Part shown: piece after piece, positions 34,157 to 43,420 of the stretch | Numbering within the stretch: the stretch's first letter is position 1 | How the letters are laid out: every line of letters begins with the position of its first letter | From: CAZGXI01 sp964529715 | GTDB taxonomy: Bacteria > Chloroflexota > Anaerolineae > Aggregatilineales > Ch27 | Direction of reading: 5' to 3' | DNA length: 58,934 nucleotides | Assembly (NCBI GenBank): GCA_964529715.1 | Contig: CAZGXI010000030.1 | Location: 1 to 58,934, forward strand | Made by a program: the position numbers and the translations under genes | The notes under the pieces: model-generated | The model's database searches: none | What the model was told of the DNA's origin: nothing | Seen by the model: only the letters and a program-made list of their open reading frames with translations

Positions 34157-34540
34157 TCATTCATCCAGGCGCGCACGGGCCTCTGCCCGTGTGCTGACCA
34201 CCATGACGCGCGTGTTGCGCGCCTGATAATAGGATTGGTACAGCTTAAGAAAGGTCGTCACAAACACCTGGTTGAACGCTTTGCCCGTTACAAAGGCGAC
34301 ATCGCGCACGTTGGTCGGCGTCACCATCATCGTCGAGCGCGCAGATTGAAAGCCGACATCCTCCAAATCCTGCACTGACCTGCTCAAGTCGATGATCACC
34401 CGCACGGGAACGGCGACGCTCTCGACCAGCCGATTGGCCGCCCGGACGGCCTCCCAATAGTCCTGGCGCGTCCATGTTCCCTCGAATTCGACCAGCACCG
34501 TATCTTCCTCTTCCGGGTCCCAGCCAACCGTGATGGGCAT
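34157..34540 (-). CDS. STAS/SpoIIAA-like hypothetical protein
   Basis: 127 residues. Alternating strands and helices (DTVLVEFEGTWTRQDYWEAV, VPVRVIIDLSRSVQDLEDV, DVAFVTGKAFNQVF, NTRVMVVSTRAEARARL) resemble STAS/SpoIIAA-like single-domain proteins found in Chloroflexota, but I cannot assign a family firmly. No signal peptide or catalytic motif. It has its own promoter and converges on the ABC ATPase gene. Confidence 0.65.
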   Translation of the reverse strand: MPITVGWDPEEEDTVLVEFEGTWTRQDYWEAVRAANRLVESVAVPVRVIIDLSRSVQDLEDVGFQSARSTMMVTPTNVRDVAFVTGKAFNQVFVTTFLKLYQSYYQARNTRVMVVSTRAEARARLDE

Positions 34541-34570
34541 CCTGCTTCTCTCCTGCGCAAAATGCGAAAA

Positions 34571-34600
34571 AGTATATCTATATTATACTATCGTAGACAA
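34571..34600 (-). promoter_or_regulatory. promoter of the STAS-like gene
   Basis: Minus strand TTGTCT (34595-34600), 18-bp AT-rich spacer, TATACT (34571-34576), about 30 bp before the ATG. Confidence 0.45.
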
Positions 34601-34706
34601 CCGTATTCGCCTGCGACACTGCCTGGGCGCACAACCCCACATGACTTTATAATGCACAAATGAAGACCGGTTGTTGGATGTAGCGCGTTCCACAGGATCG
34701 AATGCC

Positions 34707-35747
34707 ATGAACAACACAGCGCCCTCTCCCCTGGTATCCGTAATTATGCCCGTGCGCAACGAAGCCGACCACATTGCCGAAAGCCTGGGTGCAGTGCTGG
34801 CGCAGGATTATCCCGCCGACGACATGGAAATCCTAGTGATCGACGACGGCTCGACCGACAACACCCGGCAGGTGATTGCCGAGCTGCCGGGCGCAGCGCG
34901 CGTGCGCATCCTGGCCGCGCCGGAACCGGGTGGCTGTGTGCCCGCTGCACTGAACGTGGGCATCCGCGCGGCGCGCGGGGAGTACGTGGTGCGCGTGGAC
35001 GGTCACAACACCATCGCGCCGGACTATGTGCGGCGCTCGGTGGAATTGCTGCAAACACTAGACGTGGATAACGTCGGCGGGCGGTGGGTCATCGTCGGGC
35101 AGACAGCCACCGAACGGGCCATTGCCACCGCCATGACCTCGCCCTTTGGCGTGGGCGGCGCGACCTGGCGGGTCGGCGCGGCGGCAGGCGAGGCCGATAC
35201 CGTGCCGTTTGGAGCCTATCGGCGGGCGGCGCTGCTGGCCCTGGGCGGCTTCGACGAGCGCCTGATCCGCAACCAGGATTACGAACTGAACTGGCGACTG
35301 CGCGCGGCGGGCGGGCGCATCTACTACGATCCGGCGATCTGGTCGGTCTACCATGTCAAGCGCAACTGGCGTGGCCTGTGGCGACAATACTATCAATATG
35401 GCTTGTGGAAGGCGCGCGTGCTGCGGATGCATCCACGTTCCGGACGGCTGCGCCACTACGTTGCGCCGGCGTTCGTGGCAGCCCTGGCAGGAAGCGGCGC
35501 ATTGGCCCTGCTTGGTGAGTGGGGACGGGTGCTGTTGGCGCTGGTCATGGGCAGCTATCTGGCGGCAGTGGGACTGGCGTCGCTCTGGACGGCCTCTCGA
35601 CACGGCTGGGAACACCTGCCGCGCCTGCCGCTGGCCTTTGCCATTCTGCATCTCAGTTGGGGACTGGGCTTCTGGCGCGGTCTACTCCTACCACGCCTGA
35701 CACCACTGCCCCCGCCGGACCAACCATTCCGTCGCCCGAAAGTGTGA
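34707..35747 (+). CDS. GT2 glycosyltransferase, ExoA-like
   Basis: 346 residues. The GT-A domain opens PLVSVIMPVRNEADHIAESL and has VIDDGSTDNT, then VVRVDGHNTIAPDYV (metal-binding acidic region) and FDERLIRNQDYELNWRLRAAGG, the ED/Q-x-x-R-W-like acceptor motif. About three membrane helices follow (AFVAALAGSGALALL, VLLALVMGSYLAAVGLASLW, ILHLSWGLGFWRGLLL). This matches succinoglycan-type ExoA and other exopolysaccharide enzymes acting at the membrane. Stands alone between divergent genes. Confidence 0.88.
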   Translation: MNNTAPSPLVSVIMPVRNEADHIAESLGAVLAQDYPADDMEILVIDDGSTDNTRQVIAELPGAARVRILAAPEPGGCVPAALNVGIRAARGEYVVRVDGHNTIAPDYVRRSVELLQTLDVDNVGGRWVIVGQTATERAIATAMTSPFGVGGATWRVGAAAGEADTVPFGAYRRAALLALGGFDERLIRNQDYELNWRLRAAGGRIYYDPAIWSVYHVKRNWRGLWRQYYQYGLWKARVLRMHPRSGRLRHYVAPAFVAALAGSGALALLGEWGRVLLALVMGSYLAAVGLASLWTASRHGWEHLPRLPLAFAILHLSWGLGFWRGLLLPRLTPLPPPDQPFRRPKV

Positions 35748-35827
35748 ATGCTGGCAGCCCGTGTGCAAAGGGCTAGAATTGGGCCGACGGTATCCTGAAG
35801 TTAAAGAGATTTTTCTCGAAGAATGCC

Positions 35828-38083
35828 ATGAGTGCCTATACCGGCCTGACCCCTGACGAGAAAATCGAGCGCATCGCCGCCATGCCGCTGTTCAGCCATT
35901 TTGAGGACGCCGACCTGCGCAAGATCGAGCCGTATTTCCAGATCGAGCGTTACGCAGCGGGTGAATATCTCTACCGCCAGGCCGAACGCTCCAACGCGAT
36001 GTATCTGTTCGTCAGCGGCACGGCCCAGGAAGTACGCATCCTCGACAGCGAGGGTGGTCAGGGCGAGAGCAGGACCATCCTGGCGGGCGACTACCTGGGC
36101 GAACAATCGCTGTTCCTAGACGAAGTGCGGCCTGCGTCGGCGATTATCACCAGCGATGCCACCGTGCTGGCCTTGTACCGCCGCGACTTCGAGCGTTTCT
36201 GGCGCGACAACCCCACCCTGCGTCTGCGCCTCAGCATCCGCCCGCATATCCTGCTCCAACGCAAAGACATCCTGCTTCAGCAGACCGAAGCCAAATTGCC
36301 CCACATCCGTCGCCTGCCGCTCTTTTCCCACCTGACGGAAGACGAGATCGCGCTGTTCGCCGAGCAGTTCGAGGTTGAGGTTTACCGGCCAGGCGAATAC
36401 ATTTATCGCCAGGGCGAAGACTCGTATGCGCTCTACCTGTTCGTGGAGGGGCGCGGCATTCAGTTGTTCGTCGGACCGGATGGCGTGGAACGCCGCAGCC
36501 CAGAAGATGTGGACCCTGGCGAGTTCGTGGGCGAGCGCAGCCTGTTTCTGCTCGAACCGCGCCCCAACTCGCTGGTGATCGTGCGCGAGGCGGTGGTGCT
36601 GGTGCTGCCGAAGGCAAACTTCGACAAATTCAACGCCGCGCACCCAGACATCAAGGCGCGATTGAACGTCCCCAGAGATGTGTTGACGCGGGTGGTGGAT
36701 CACGACTTTCCCTGGCTGGAAGCCGATGAGCAGGTGCTCATCTACGCGCGGCGACATCCCTGGGCCTGGTGGCGGCGGGCGTTGCTGGCTGCGCCACTTT
36801 CGACCGTCTGCCTGCTCATCTCATTGCTGCTCTTCTTCATCCCGGTCGTGCCACTATGCCTGTCGTTTCTGGTGCTCGCCCTCACCGTCGGCCTGTCGCT
36901 GCTGTGGGTGATCTACTGCCGCCAAGACTGGCTGCGCGACTGGTTCGTCATCACCAACCGCCGTGTGGTGCACGAGGAAAACCAGTTGCTGGCCTTCCAC
37001 GAGACGCGCGAACAGGCCCCCCTGACCAGCATCCAATCGGTCAACGTGGACCAGAGCAGCTATTGGGCCAACCGCTTCGGCTACGGCGACCTGATCATCG
37101 CCACTGCTGGGGCAGGCGGCTCGTTCGTCTTCGACATGCTGGCCGAGGCCGAGGAATTCCGCGACGTGATCAATCGCCAGCTCACGGCGCGCAAGGCATT
37201 TAGCGCCGCCGGCGACCGCGACAAAATCCGGGAACAGATCGATAACTTTATCGGCACGCGCGCCCTCACCCGCACGCGCACGCCCGACCTGCCCGTACTG
37301 GAAAAGCACCCTCCCGCGCAGCCCAGCACACCCCCTCCCGTTCGCACGCGCATACAGCAGTTCTGGCAGCGTGTAGTGAACTACTTCGACCTGCGTGTGC
37401 GCTGGGAAGTAGGCGAGCAGGTGACGTATCGCAAGCACTGGATCATGTTGTGGCAGGCGATCTTTGTGCCGACGTTCTGGCTGGCAGTCAACCTCGGCCT
37501 GTTGATCATCAACCTGGGCTGGTACTGGGCCTGGCCCTGGGAACGCATCCCCCCGTTGATACGCATTCTGTACTTTGTCGTCTCGTTTCCGTTGCTGGGG
37601 TTCTGGTGGTGGTTCGTGTTCGAGGACTGGCGCAACGACACCTACATCGTTAACAACCAGATTCTCAAGAAAATTCACCGCCGCCCGTTGTGGCTAAACG
37701 ACGAACAGAGCACCATCCCTATCGCCAAAGTGCAGGGGGTGAACATCGTTATCAGCGGCCTGTGGCGCAAAATGCTCGACTACGGCGATGTCATCGTGCA
37801 AACCGCTGCCGAAGAGGGGCCGGGTGGCCAGGGCCTGGGCGAGGTCCGGTTCGACCATATCTATCGGCCCAAAGCCTTGCAAGACGACATCATCCGCCGC
37901 CAGCAGCGCGAAAAACGCGACGAAGAAAAGCAAGAAGTGGACCGCGTCGCCCAGCAGATCGCGCGCTGGCTGGCAGTCTATCATCAGGCCACCCACCCCG
38001 AAGATTTCGGCAGTGGCCAGTTCACCCTGGACAAGGGCAGCATCCAGCCGCCCGATAGCGGCCTGGCGAAACCGGCGGATTAG
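35828..38083 (+). CDS. double cyclic-nucleotide-binding, double membrane-PH (DUF304/bPH2) protein
   Basis: 751 residues. Two cNMP-binding domains (about 20-140 and 160-285) are near-repeats: each has a GEY(L/I)YRQ strand, a YLFV strand and a GE.SLF phosphate-binding-cassette-like loop (YLGEQSLFLDEVRPAS, FVGERSLFLLEPRPNS). Next comes a helical hairpin (about 318-363) and a bacterial PH domain (365-455, DWFVITNRRVVHEE, TSIQSVNVDQS, YGDLII). After a Pro-rich linker, a second hairpin (538-598) and second PH domain (600-690, TYIVNNQILKKIHRRPL, IPIAKVQGVNI, YGDVIVQTA) end the protein. A membrane sensor of a cyclic nucleotide is the obvious inference; output unknown. Confidence 0.85.
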   Translation: MSAYTGLTPDEKIERIAAMPLFSHFEDADLRKIEPYFQIERYAAGEYLYRQAERSNAMYLFVSGTAQEVRILDSEGGQGESRTILAGDYLGEQSLFLDEVRPASAIITSDATVLALYRRDFERFWRDNPTLRLRLSIRPHILLQRKDILLQQTEAKLPHIRRLPLFSHLTEDEIALFAEQFEVEVYRPGEYIYRQGEDSYALYLFVEGRGIQLFVGPDGVERRSPEDVDPGEFVGERSLFLLEPRPNSLVIVREAVVLVLPKANFDKFNAAHPDIKARLNVPRDVLTRVVDHDFPWLEADEQVLIYARRHPWAWWRRALLAAPLSTVCLLISLLLFFIPVVPLCLSFLVLALTVGLSLLWVIYCRQDWLRDWFVITNRRVVHEENQLLAFHETREQAPLTSIQSVNVDQSSYWANRFGYGDLIIATAGAGGSFVFDMLAEAEEFRDVINRQLTARKAFSAAGDRDKIREQIDNFIGTRALTRTRTPDLPVLEKHPPAQPSTPPPVRTRIQQFWQRVVNYFDLRVRWEVGEQVTYRKHWIMLWQAIFVPTFWLAVNLGLLIINLGWYWAWPWERIPPLIRILYFVVSFPLLGFWWWFVFEDWRNDTYIVNNQILKKIHRRPLWLNDEQSTIPIAKVQGVNIVISGLWRKMLDYGDVIVQTAAEEGPGGQGLGEVRFDHIYRPKALQDDIIRRQQREKRDEEKQEVDRVAQQIARWLAVYHQATHPEDFGSGQFTLDKGSIQPPDSGLAKPAD

Positions 38084-38110
38084 CGCGAGGGCGGTTCGCA
38101 ATCAGCAGGC

Positions 38111-38300
38111 GCGATGTGCAAGTTTCAAAAACAGCAGCGCCTGACCAGCCGCCGGGGGTTCACCCCCCCGGCTAAGCCTGTAAAGTCCGCTAAAGCGGAC
38201 TCAAAAAGGCAGGCCGAGACCGAGGCCGGCAGTCCACTTCAGTGGACTTTACCTCCGTAGCCGGGGACTTCAGTCCCCGGCGTTGAAACCTGCCCATCGC
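38111..38300. mobile_element. MITE-like element, family B, full copy
   Basis: Terminal inverted repeats at 38111-38128 and 38283-38300 match at 16 of 18 positions (GCGATGTGCAAGTTTCAA at the left). Inside are three hairpins, 38184-38201, 38231-38248 and 38260-38281. TCAGCAG occurs at 38102-38108 and again at 38302-38308, a possible target duplication. No coding capacity. It lies between two convergent genes. Confidence 0.7.
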
Positions 38301-38301
38301 G

Positions 38302-40368
38302 TCAGCAGCCAGCGGTTAGCGGTCGGCAGACCCAATGCTTCTGCGTGAGAGCAGAGCACCCTGACGCGGTGGGGCGTTCAGGGCAACTCGCACGCGCCCC
38401 AGCGCGGCACACACACCGCCTGACACGGCGCGTCCGGCGCAAGACCGGGAGTACCTCCCGCCAGCCACAGTTCCACGTGGCCATAGGATGCCGTTGCCAG
38501 CAGCCCACCAGCGCGAAGGCGTGATCCTGCATGTAGGCTAGCAGCGCAGGCGTGTGCGGCGGTTCGGCCCAACGTTCGGAGAAGATCACCGCGTCCGGCG
38601 CGACGATCTCCCAGGCTTCTCCCGGCGTGCGGCCCTGCCACTGCACAAGCATCCCCTCCACCGCCCCGCCGACGAAATTCCGGTGATCCAGCATCCCGAA
38701 GTAGTACGGCTCGGCGGCCACGACGACCGAGTCCTGAGGCACGATCTGCGCGATTTCGCGGCCTGCCTGCACCACGTCTTCTAACGACGACGAGGATAGC
38801 CCGGCCACGTTATGCGCCAGCGCCGCCAGCAGCCAGACCGCCAGCAGCAGGGCCGCCGCCCGACCGAGGGCGTTCATGCCCGCCGGGGCGCTCTGGAGCA
38901 GCAGCGGCAGCCCGCCCGTCACACCGCGCCCGGCCAGCAGCAGGGCGACCGGCAAGCCGTGCACCAGGTACAGCACCGGGAAGTAGTGATAGGTGAAGAC
39001 GATCACACCCAGCCAGGTCGCCAGCAGGACCAGCAGCAGTCGATCCAGGTCGGTTCGCTCGCGCGCGGCGACGATGACGCCCAGCGCCGCTAACCCGAAC
39101 AGGATCGGCTGGTTGGTCAGCCAGGTCGTCAAAACCTGCTGCAACAGGTCTAACGCCGACCCGGACGCCAGCGCCGCGCCCAGGCTGCCGACGTAAGCCG
39201 ACAGCATGTCCGCGATGCCCCCGCCGCGCTCCGGACTTGCGGCATAGGAAGCCCCCGACCGAAACAACAGGTATATCCCCAGGGCCAGCGCGCCGCCCGC
39301 CGCCAGTGCCCAAAACGGCGGCCAGAACCAGCGCCGTTGCGTCCGAATCGCGGCAATATAGCGCGCCAGATAGAACAGCCCAAACCCCAGGCCGAAGCAG
39401 TAAGCAATTGGCGCCGCGTCGATACACAGCCCCGCCGACAGCCCGACAAGCAGGTGCAGCCGCCAATCCCGCCGCTGCTGCCCCAGGACAAAAAAGAACA
39501 GCGCCAGGCCCAAAAACACCATGCCCGGCATATCATTGCGGATGTAGTGCAGCGCGGTGACGGCGAACAGCCCGACCAGCGCCGTCAGCCAGCCCGCTGC
39601 CGCACCATAACCCCGCCGCGCCGCCGCGACCGTCACGGCCAGGCCGACCAACCCGACCAACAGGATATACAACCGCCCGCTGAACAGACTGCTGCCCACC
39701 ACACGCAGCCAGGCTGCCATCCCCCACGTCCATAGCCCACCGGCGCCGTAGTCCTGGGGGATGACGTGGCGGTAGATCGTTGGGCCGTTGTGGCCGCTTT
39801 CCGCAAGGTGACGCGCCATGCTGAAAATAAACGCCTCGTCCGTGCGGTACATGGCCGGGTAGAACTCCACCAGCGCCAGCGCCAGCAGGAACAGCCCGGC
39901 CAGCACGATCAACGCCAGGGGCGTCCAGCGGGCGGGCGCAGGCGCAGCTTCCCCGCCGAACAGGATCGCCAGCGCGCCGATGGCCAGCGTCGCGCCGAGG
40001 AACAGGCGTAGCAGGGCATACGTGATCAGGTGGTCGCCCAGAAAGAAGCCCCACATCCCCGCCAGCGCGATTCCGGTGGCGACGAGGATAAGCAGCGCGA
40101 ACCAGCGGCGACTTCGCCAGCGGCGCAATAGGGCATCGACGCGGGCCAGCAGCGCAGATCGCCCACGCAAAGCCAGGGCCGCGCCGATCAGCGCGGCAAC
40201 AAACAACAGCAGCCCGGCCAACATCGCTGCCACGAAGACGGAGTAGCGGCCCAACAGGGCCGGGTTGTCGCTTCGGTGGGTGAGCATGGCGGCAAATGTG
40301 ATCAGGGTCGGGATCGCCCACAGGCCCAACAGGCGCGGCAGCCAGTGGCGGTGGTTCGGAGGGATCAT
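38302..40368 (-). CDS. GT39/ArnT-like polyprenyl-phosphate-dependent membrane glycosyltransferase
   Basis: 688 residues with about 11-13 membrane helices. The first large extracytoplasmic loop has ALVEFYPAMYRTDEAFIFSM, the Asp-Glu position where GT39/GT83 enzymes hold their catalytic acid. A second pattern ALHYIRNDMPGMVFLGLALF and the soluble C-terminal part (SLEDVVQAGREIAQIVPQ, VVVAAEPYYFGML) fit the GT-C class. It would transfer a sugar from a lipid carrier outside the membrane. I choose ATG 40368; an in-frame GTG lies at 40380. The stop lies at the edge of the MITE. Confidence 0.75.
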   Translation of the reverse strand: MIPPNHRHWLPRLLGLWAIPTLITFAAMLTHRSDNPALLGRYSVFVAAMLAGLLLFVAALIGAALALRGRSALLARVDALLRRWRSRRWFALLILVATGIALAGMWGFFLGDHLITYALLRLFLGATLAIGALAILFGGEAAPAPARWTPLALIVLAGLFLLALALVEFYPAMYRTDEAFIFSMARHLAESGHNGPTIYRHVIPQDYGAGGLWTWGMAAWLRVVGSSLFSGRLYILLVGLVGLAVTVAAARRGYGAAAGWLTALVGLFAVTALHYIRNDMPGMVFLGLALFFFVLGQQRRDWRLHLLVGLSAGLCIDAAPIAYCFGLGFGLFYLARYIAAIRTQRRWFWPPFWALAAGGALALGIYLLFRSGASYAASPERGGGIADMLSAYVGSLGAALASGSALDLLQQVLTTWLTNQPILFGLAALGVIVAARERTDLDRLLLVLLATWLGVIVFTYHYFPVLYLVHGLPVALLLAGRGVTGGLPLLLQSAPAGMNALGRAAALLLAVWLLAALAHNVAGLSSSSLEDVVQAGREIAQIVPQDSVVVAAEPYYFGMLDHRNFVGGAVEGMLVQWQGRTPGEAWEIVAPDAVIFSERWAEPPHTPALLAYMQDHAFALVGCWQRHPMATWNCGWREVLPVLRRTRRVRRCVCRAGARASCPERPTASGCSALTQKHWVCRPLTAGC

Positions 40369-40381
40369 GAGGAGTCTCACC

Positions 40382-40409
40382 GTAGGGGCGCAACATGTTG
40401 CGCCCCTAC
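40382..40409. repeat. perfect 28-bp palindrome (12-4-12)
   Basis: Arm GTAGGGGCGCAA, centre CATG, and the exact complement arm. Located between the binding-protein stop and the next minus-strand gene. Confidence 0.8.
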
Positions 40410-40421
40410 ACGCACAAACCG

Positions 40422-42353
40422 TTACTGCGTCACTTCGGGAATGGCCGGTTCGACGGTGATCATCCCGGCGGCGATGTCCGCTGCCGCCTGGTCCGCCGCC
40501 GCCTGCACATCCGCCGGAATCTCCACGCCGCCGTAGACGATGGTCAGGCCGCCGTTCGCCAGCGTGAGGTTATAGGCTTCGCCGCCCGGCGTGCCGGTGA
40601 AGATCAGCTCGGCCATGTGCGCCAGCACCGGCGTCCAGTTGAACACCTGCGAGGCCACGACGGTTTCGGGCCACTGGCCGCTCTGGTCGGACTGCGTGCC
40701 GAACCAGTAGCCGCCCGCCGCCTGGATTTCTTCAATCGCGCCCACGACCTGCTGCGCCGAGCCGGTCAGCACGTCTGCGCCCGCCGCGATCTGCGTGCGG
40801 GCCACTTCTGCTGCCGCCGCCGTGTCGCCGAACGAGCCGGTGTAGGCCACCAGAATTTCGGCGTCGGGGTTAGCCGCCTTCACGCCCTGATAGAAACCAC
40901 TGATGTACAGCAGCGCATCGCCCGCCGCGACCGGCCCGACGATGCCCACGACATTGCTCTCGGTCAGCATGCCCGCCATCACGCCGTTGACGTAGCCGCC
41001 TTCCTGTGCGGCAGCTTCATAGGCGAAGACGTTGGTGATGCCCTGGCCCTCGAACGTGTCGGAGGCGGTGCCCCAGGCAAAGGACGTGTCGGGGTAATCC
41101 GGCGCGATCTCTTGCAGCGAGGTGCCGTACTGCGTGCCGTGCGCGATCACCAGGTCGTAGCCGTCCTCGGCGTAATCACGGAACGCCTGCGCGGCAGCGG
41201 TTACGTCCCACAGATTCTCGCTGTAGGCGATCTCCATGACCGCCTCGCCGCCCAACTGCTGCTGGAGCGCCACCAGGCCCTGGTAGATGGCCTGGCTCCA
41301 GGCCAGGTCGGTGATGGCGCTGGGCAAGACGACAGCCACGCGGAACGTCTCACCCTCGGCGGGCAGCGTGCCCAGGGCATAGACGCGCCCGGCGATGATG
41401 TCGGCCAGGGCTTTTTCGCCCGCCGCGCGCACCTCTGCCGGGATGTCTATCGTGCCGAAGGCATACGTCATCGCGCCGTTCGCCATTGTCGGCTGGTAGG
41501 CAATGCCGCCCAACACGCCGTTGGCGCGCTGGGTCAGCATGTCGCGGATGATCGTAGCCCAATGATAGACCTGCGCGGCCACAACCGTATCCGGCCAGAC
41601 GGTCGTCTGGTCGGTGTCGGTGCTGAACCAGTAACCGCCTGCCTCCCGAACAGCCTCGATGGCGCCGGGGACCTGCTGCGCCGAGCCGGTCAGGATGTCT
41701 GCGCCTGCCGCGATCTGGGTGCGAGCCGCCTCGGCTGCCGCTGCCGTGTCGCCGAACGAGCCGGTGTAGGCTACCAGGACCTGCGCCTCTGGGTTAGAGA
41801 CGTGCACGCCCTGGATAAAGCCGTTGTTGTAGAGGATGGCGTCGCCCGCCGCGACCGGCCCGACGATGCCTACCACGTTGCTCTCGGTGAGCAAGCCGGC
41901 CATCACGCCGTTGATGTAGCCGCCTTCCTGGGCACGCGCGCCATAGGCAAAGATGTTGTTAATCCCCTGATCGGCAAAGGTCTCCTGCGATGTGCCCCAG
42001 GCGAACGAGGTCTCCGGGTAATCTGGGGCGATCTCCTGCAACGACGTACCGTACTGGGCGCCGTGCGCGATCACCAGGTCGTAACCATCTTCGGCATAGT
42101 CGCGGATGGCCTGGGCAGCGGCAGTCACGTCCCACAGGTTTTCGCTGTAGGCGATCTCCATAGCTGCCTCGCCGCCCAGCTCAGCCTGCACCTGCACCAG
42201 GCCGTCGTACATGCTCTGGCTCCAGGCCATGTCGGTGATGCCACTGGGCAGAATCACCGCTACACGGACGGGGGTCTGCGCCAGCACCCCACCGCCAACC
42301 GACAGCAACGCAACGGCGATCACGAGCAGATAGACGAACAAACTCTTCTTCAT
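40422..42353 (-). CDS. BMP-family nucleoside-binding protein, internal tandem duplication
   Basis: 643 residues, twice the normal BMP/PnrA length. A signal peptide (VYLLVIAVALLSVGGGVLA, no lipobox Cys) precedes two homologous lobes pairs, about 27-340 and 350-643. Both contain YSENLWDVTAAAQA, DYAEDGYDLVIAHG, GTSLQEIAPDYP, LTESNVVGIVGPVAAGDA and LVAYTGSFGDTAAAAE. Each half seems able to form a complete ligand site, so the protein may bind two molecules. Homologues take up purine nucleosides. GGAGGAG precedes the ATG. The upstream permease gene ends 116 bp before it. Confidence 0.92.
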   Translation of the reverse strand: MKKSLFVYLLVIAVALLSVGGGVLAQTPVRVAVILPSGITDMAWSQSMYDGLVQVQAELGGEAAMEIAYSENLWDVTAAAQAIRDYAEDGYDLVIAHGAQYGTSLQEIAPDYPETSFAWGTSQETFADQGINNIFAYGARAQEGGYINGVMAGLLTESNVVGIVGPVAAGDAILYNNGFIQGVHVSNPEAQVLVAYTGSFGDTAAAAEAARTQIAAGADILTGSAQQVPGAIEAVREAGGYWFSTDTDQTTVWPDTVVAAQVYHWATIIRDMLTQRANGVLGGIAYQPTMANGAMTYAFGTIDIPAEVRAAGEKALADIIAGRVYALGTLPAEGETFRVAVVLPSAITDLAWSQAIYQGLVALQQQLGGEAVMEIAYSENLWDVTAAAQAFRDYAEDGYDLVIAHGTQYGTSLQEIAPDYPDTSFAWGTASDTFEGQGITNVFAYEAAAQEGGYVNGVMAGMLTESNVVGIVGPVAAGDALLYISGFYQGVKAANPDAEILVAYTGSFGDTAAAAEVARTQIAAGADVLTGSAQQVVGAIEEIQAAGGYWFGTQSDQSGQWPETVVASQVFNWTPVLAHMAELIFTGTPGGEAYNLTLANGGLTIVYGGVEIPADVQAAADQAAADIAAGMITVEPAIPEVTQ

Positions 42354-42469
42354 GGGTCTCCTCCACTACTGAGTTTTTCGTTTTGAGGGATCAGTTTTTG
42401 GTATCGAGTCGTGGGATCGGCTGGGTTATGCCTCCTCTCACTCTACCCCGCAACTCGCGCTCGCCCGCA

Positions 42470-43417
42470 TTAATGCTCCCCGCGCGTAAACGGCTTGGTC
42501 AGCGCCGCCGGTTCGACGCGCCGCCGCTGCCGCGCGAAGATCAACACCACGATGGTCAGCACGTAGGGAATCATCAGCAGCAGGTTCGATGGGATCGGCG
42601 ACTGGCGAATCTGCGCCCAATACTGCAAATTGTTGGCGATGCTGAACAGCAGCGCGCCCCACATCACACGCCAGGGCGACCAACCGCCGAAGTAGACCAG
42701 CGCCACCGCGATAAAGCCGCGCCCGGCAGTCATATTCTCCTGGAATACCGGCGAGGACGCAATCGAAAGCGAGGCCCCCGCCACACCCGCCAGCACCCCG
42801 CCCAGGATCAGCGTGCTATAGCGCACGCGCGCCACGTTCACGCCCATTGCGTCGGCGGCGGCAGGGTTCTGCCCGGCGGCGCGCACCTGCAACCCCCAGT
42901 TCGTCTTCATCAGCACCCACACCGAGATCGGCACCAGCGCGAAGGCGGCGTAGACCATGATGTTCTGCTGAAACAGAATCTTGCCGATCACCGGCAGGTC
43001 GCTGAACCAGGGAATGTGAATCTCCGGGAAGCCCCGCGCCGTGATCACGCCCCCGGCCAGCACCCGGAACAACAAGCTCGATAGCCCCGTCCCCAACAGG
43101 GTGATCCCGATGCCGCTGATGCCCTGTTCGGCCTGGAAGGTCACGTTGACCACCGCCGCCAGCAGGCCCATCAGCCCGCCGACGACGATGGCCGCCAGCA
43201 GACCCACCAGGGGGTCTGCGCCCAGGCCCTTATCGGAGGCAACGTAGATGGCCGTGAACGCGCCCATCAGCATCATGCCTTCCACGCCCAGGTTGAGCAC
43301 GCCCGACCGCTGGACAAACAGCTCGCCCAAGGCGGCATACAGGTACGGTGGGGCGGCCCACAGCATCAGCGCCAGAGCTTCGACCAGATCGTTGAGAAAC
43401 GACACATCGCCGTTCAT
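42470..43417 (-). CDS. BMP/nucleoside-type ABC transporter permease 2
   Basis: 315 residues with about 8-10 helices of the BPD_transp_2 family (YufQ/NupC-like). YLYAALGELFVQRSGVLNLG and VEGMMLMGAF are the conserved first motif; QVRAAGQNPAAADAMGVNVA is the cytoplasmic ATPase-coupling loop, followed by GGVLAGVAGASLSI. It starts only 3 bp after the stop of the last of three methyltransferase genes, so it is translated from the same mRNA. Confidence 0.92.
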   Translation of the reverse strand: MNGDVSFLNDLVEALALMLWAAPPYLYAALGELFVQRSGVLNLGVEGMMLMGAFTAIYVASDKGLGADPLVGLLAAIVVGGLMGLLAAVVNVTFQAEQGISGIGITLLGTGLSSLLFRVLAGGVITARGFPEIHIPWFSDLPVIGKILFQQNIMVYAAFALVPISVWVLMKTNWGLQVRAAGQNPAAADAMGVNVARVRYSTLILGGVLAGVAGASLSIASSPVFQENMTAGRGFIAVALVYFGGWSPWRVMWGALLFSIANNLQYWAQIRQSPIPSNLLLMIPYVLTIVVLIFARQRRRVEPAALTKPFTRGEH

Positions 43418-43420
43418 GAG

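Noticed and set aside
38084..38301. CRISPR array or small RNA from the repeated hairpins
   Set aside because: The three hairpins differ in sequence and lack regular spacers; terminal inverted repeats point to a MITE-like element.
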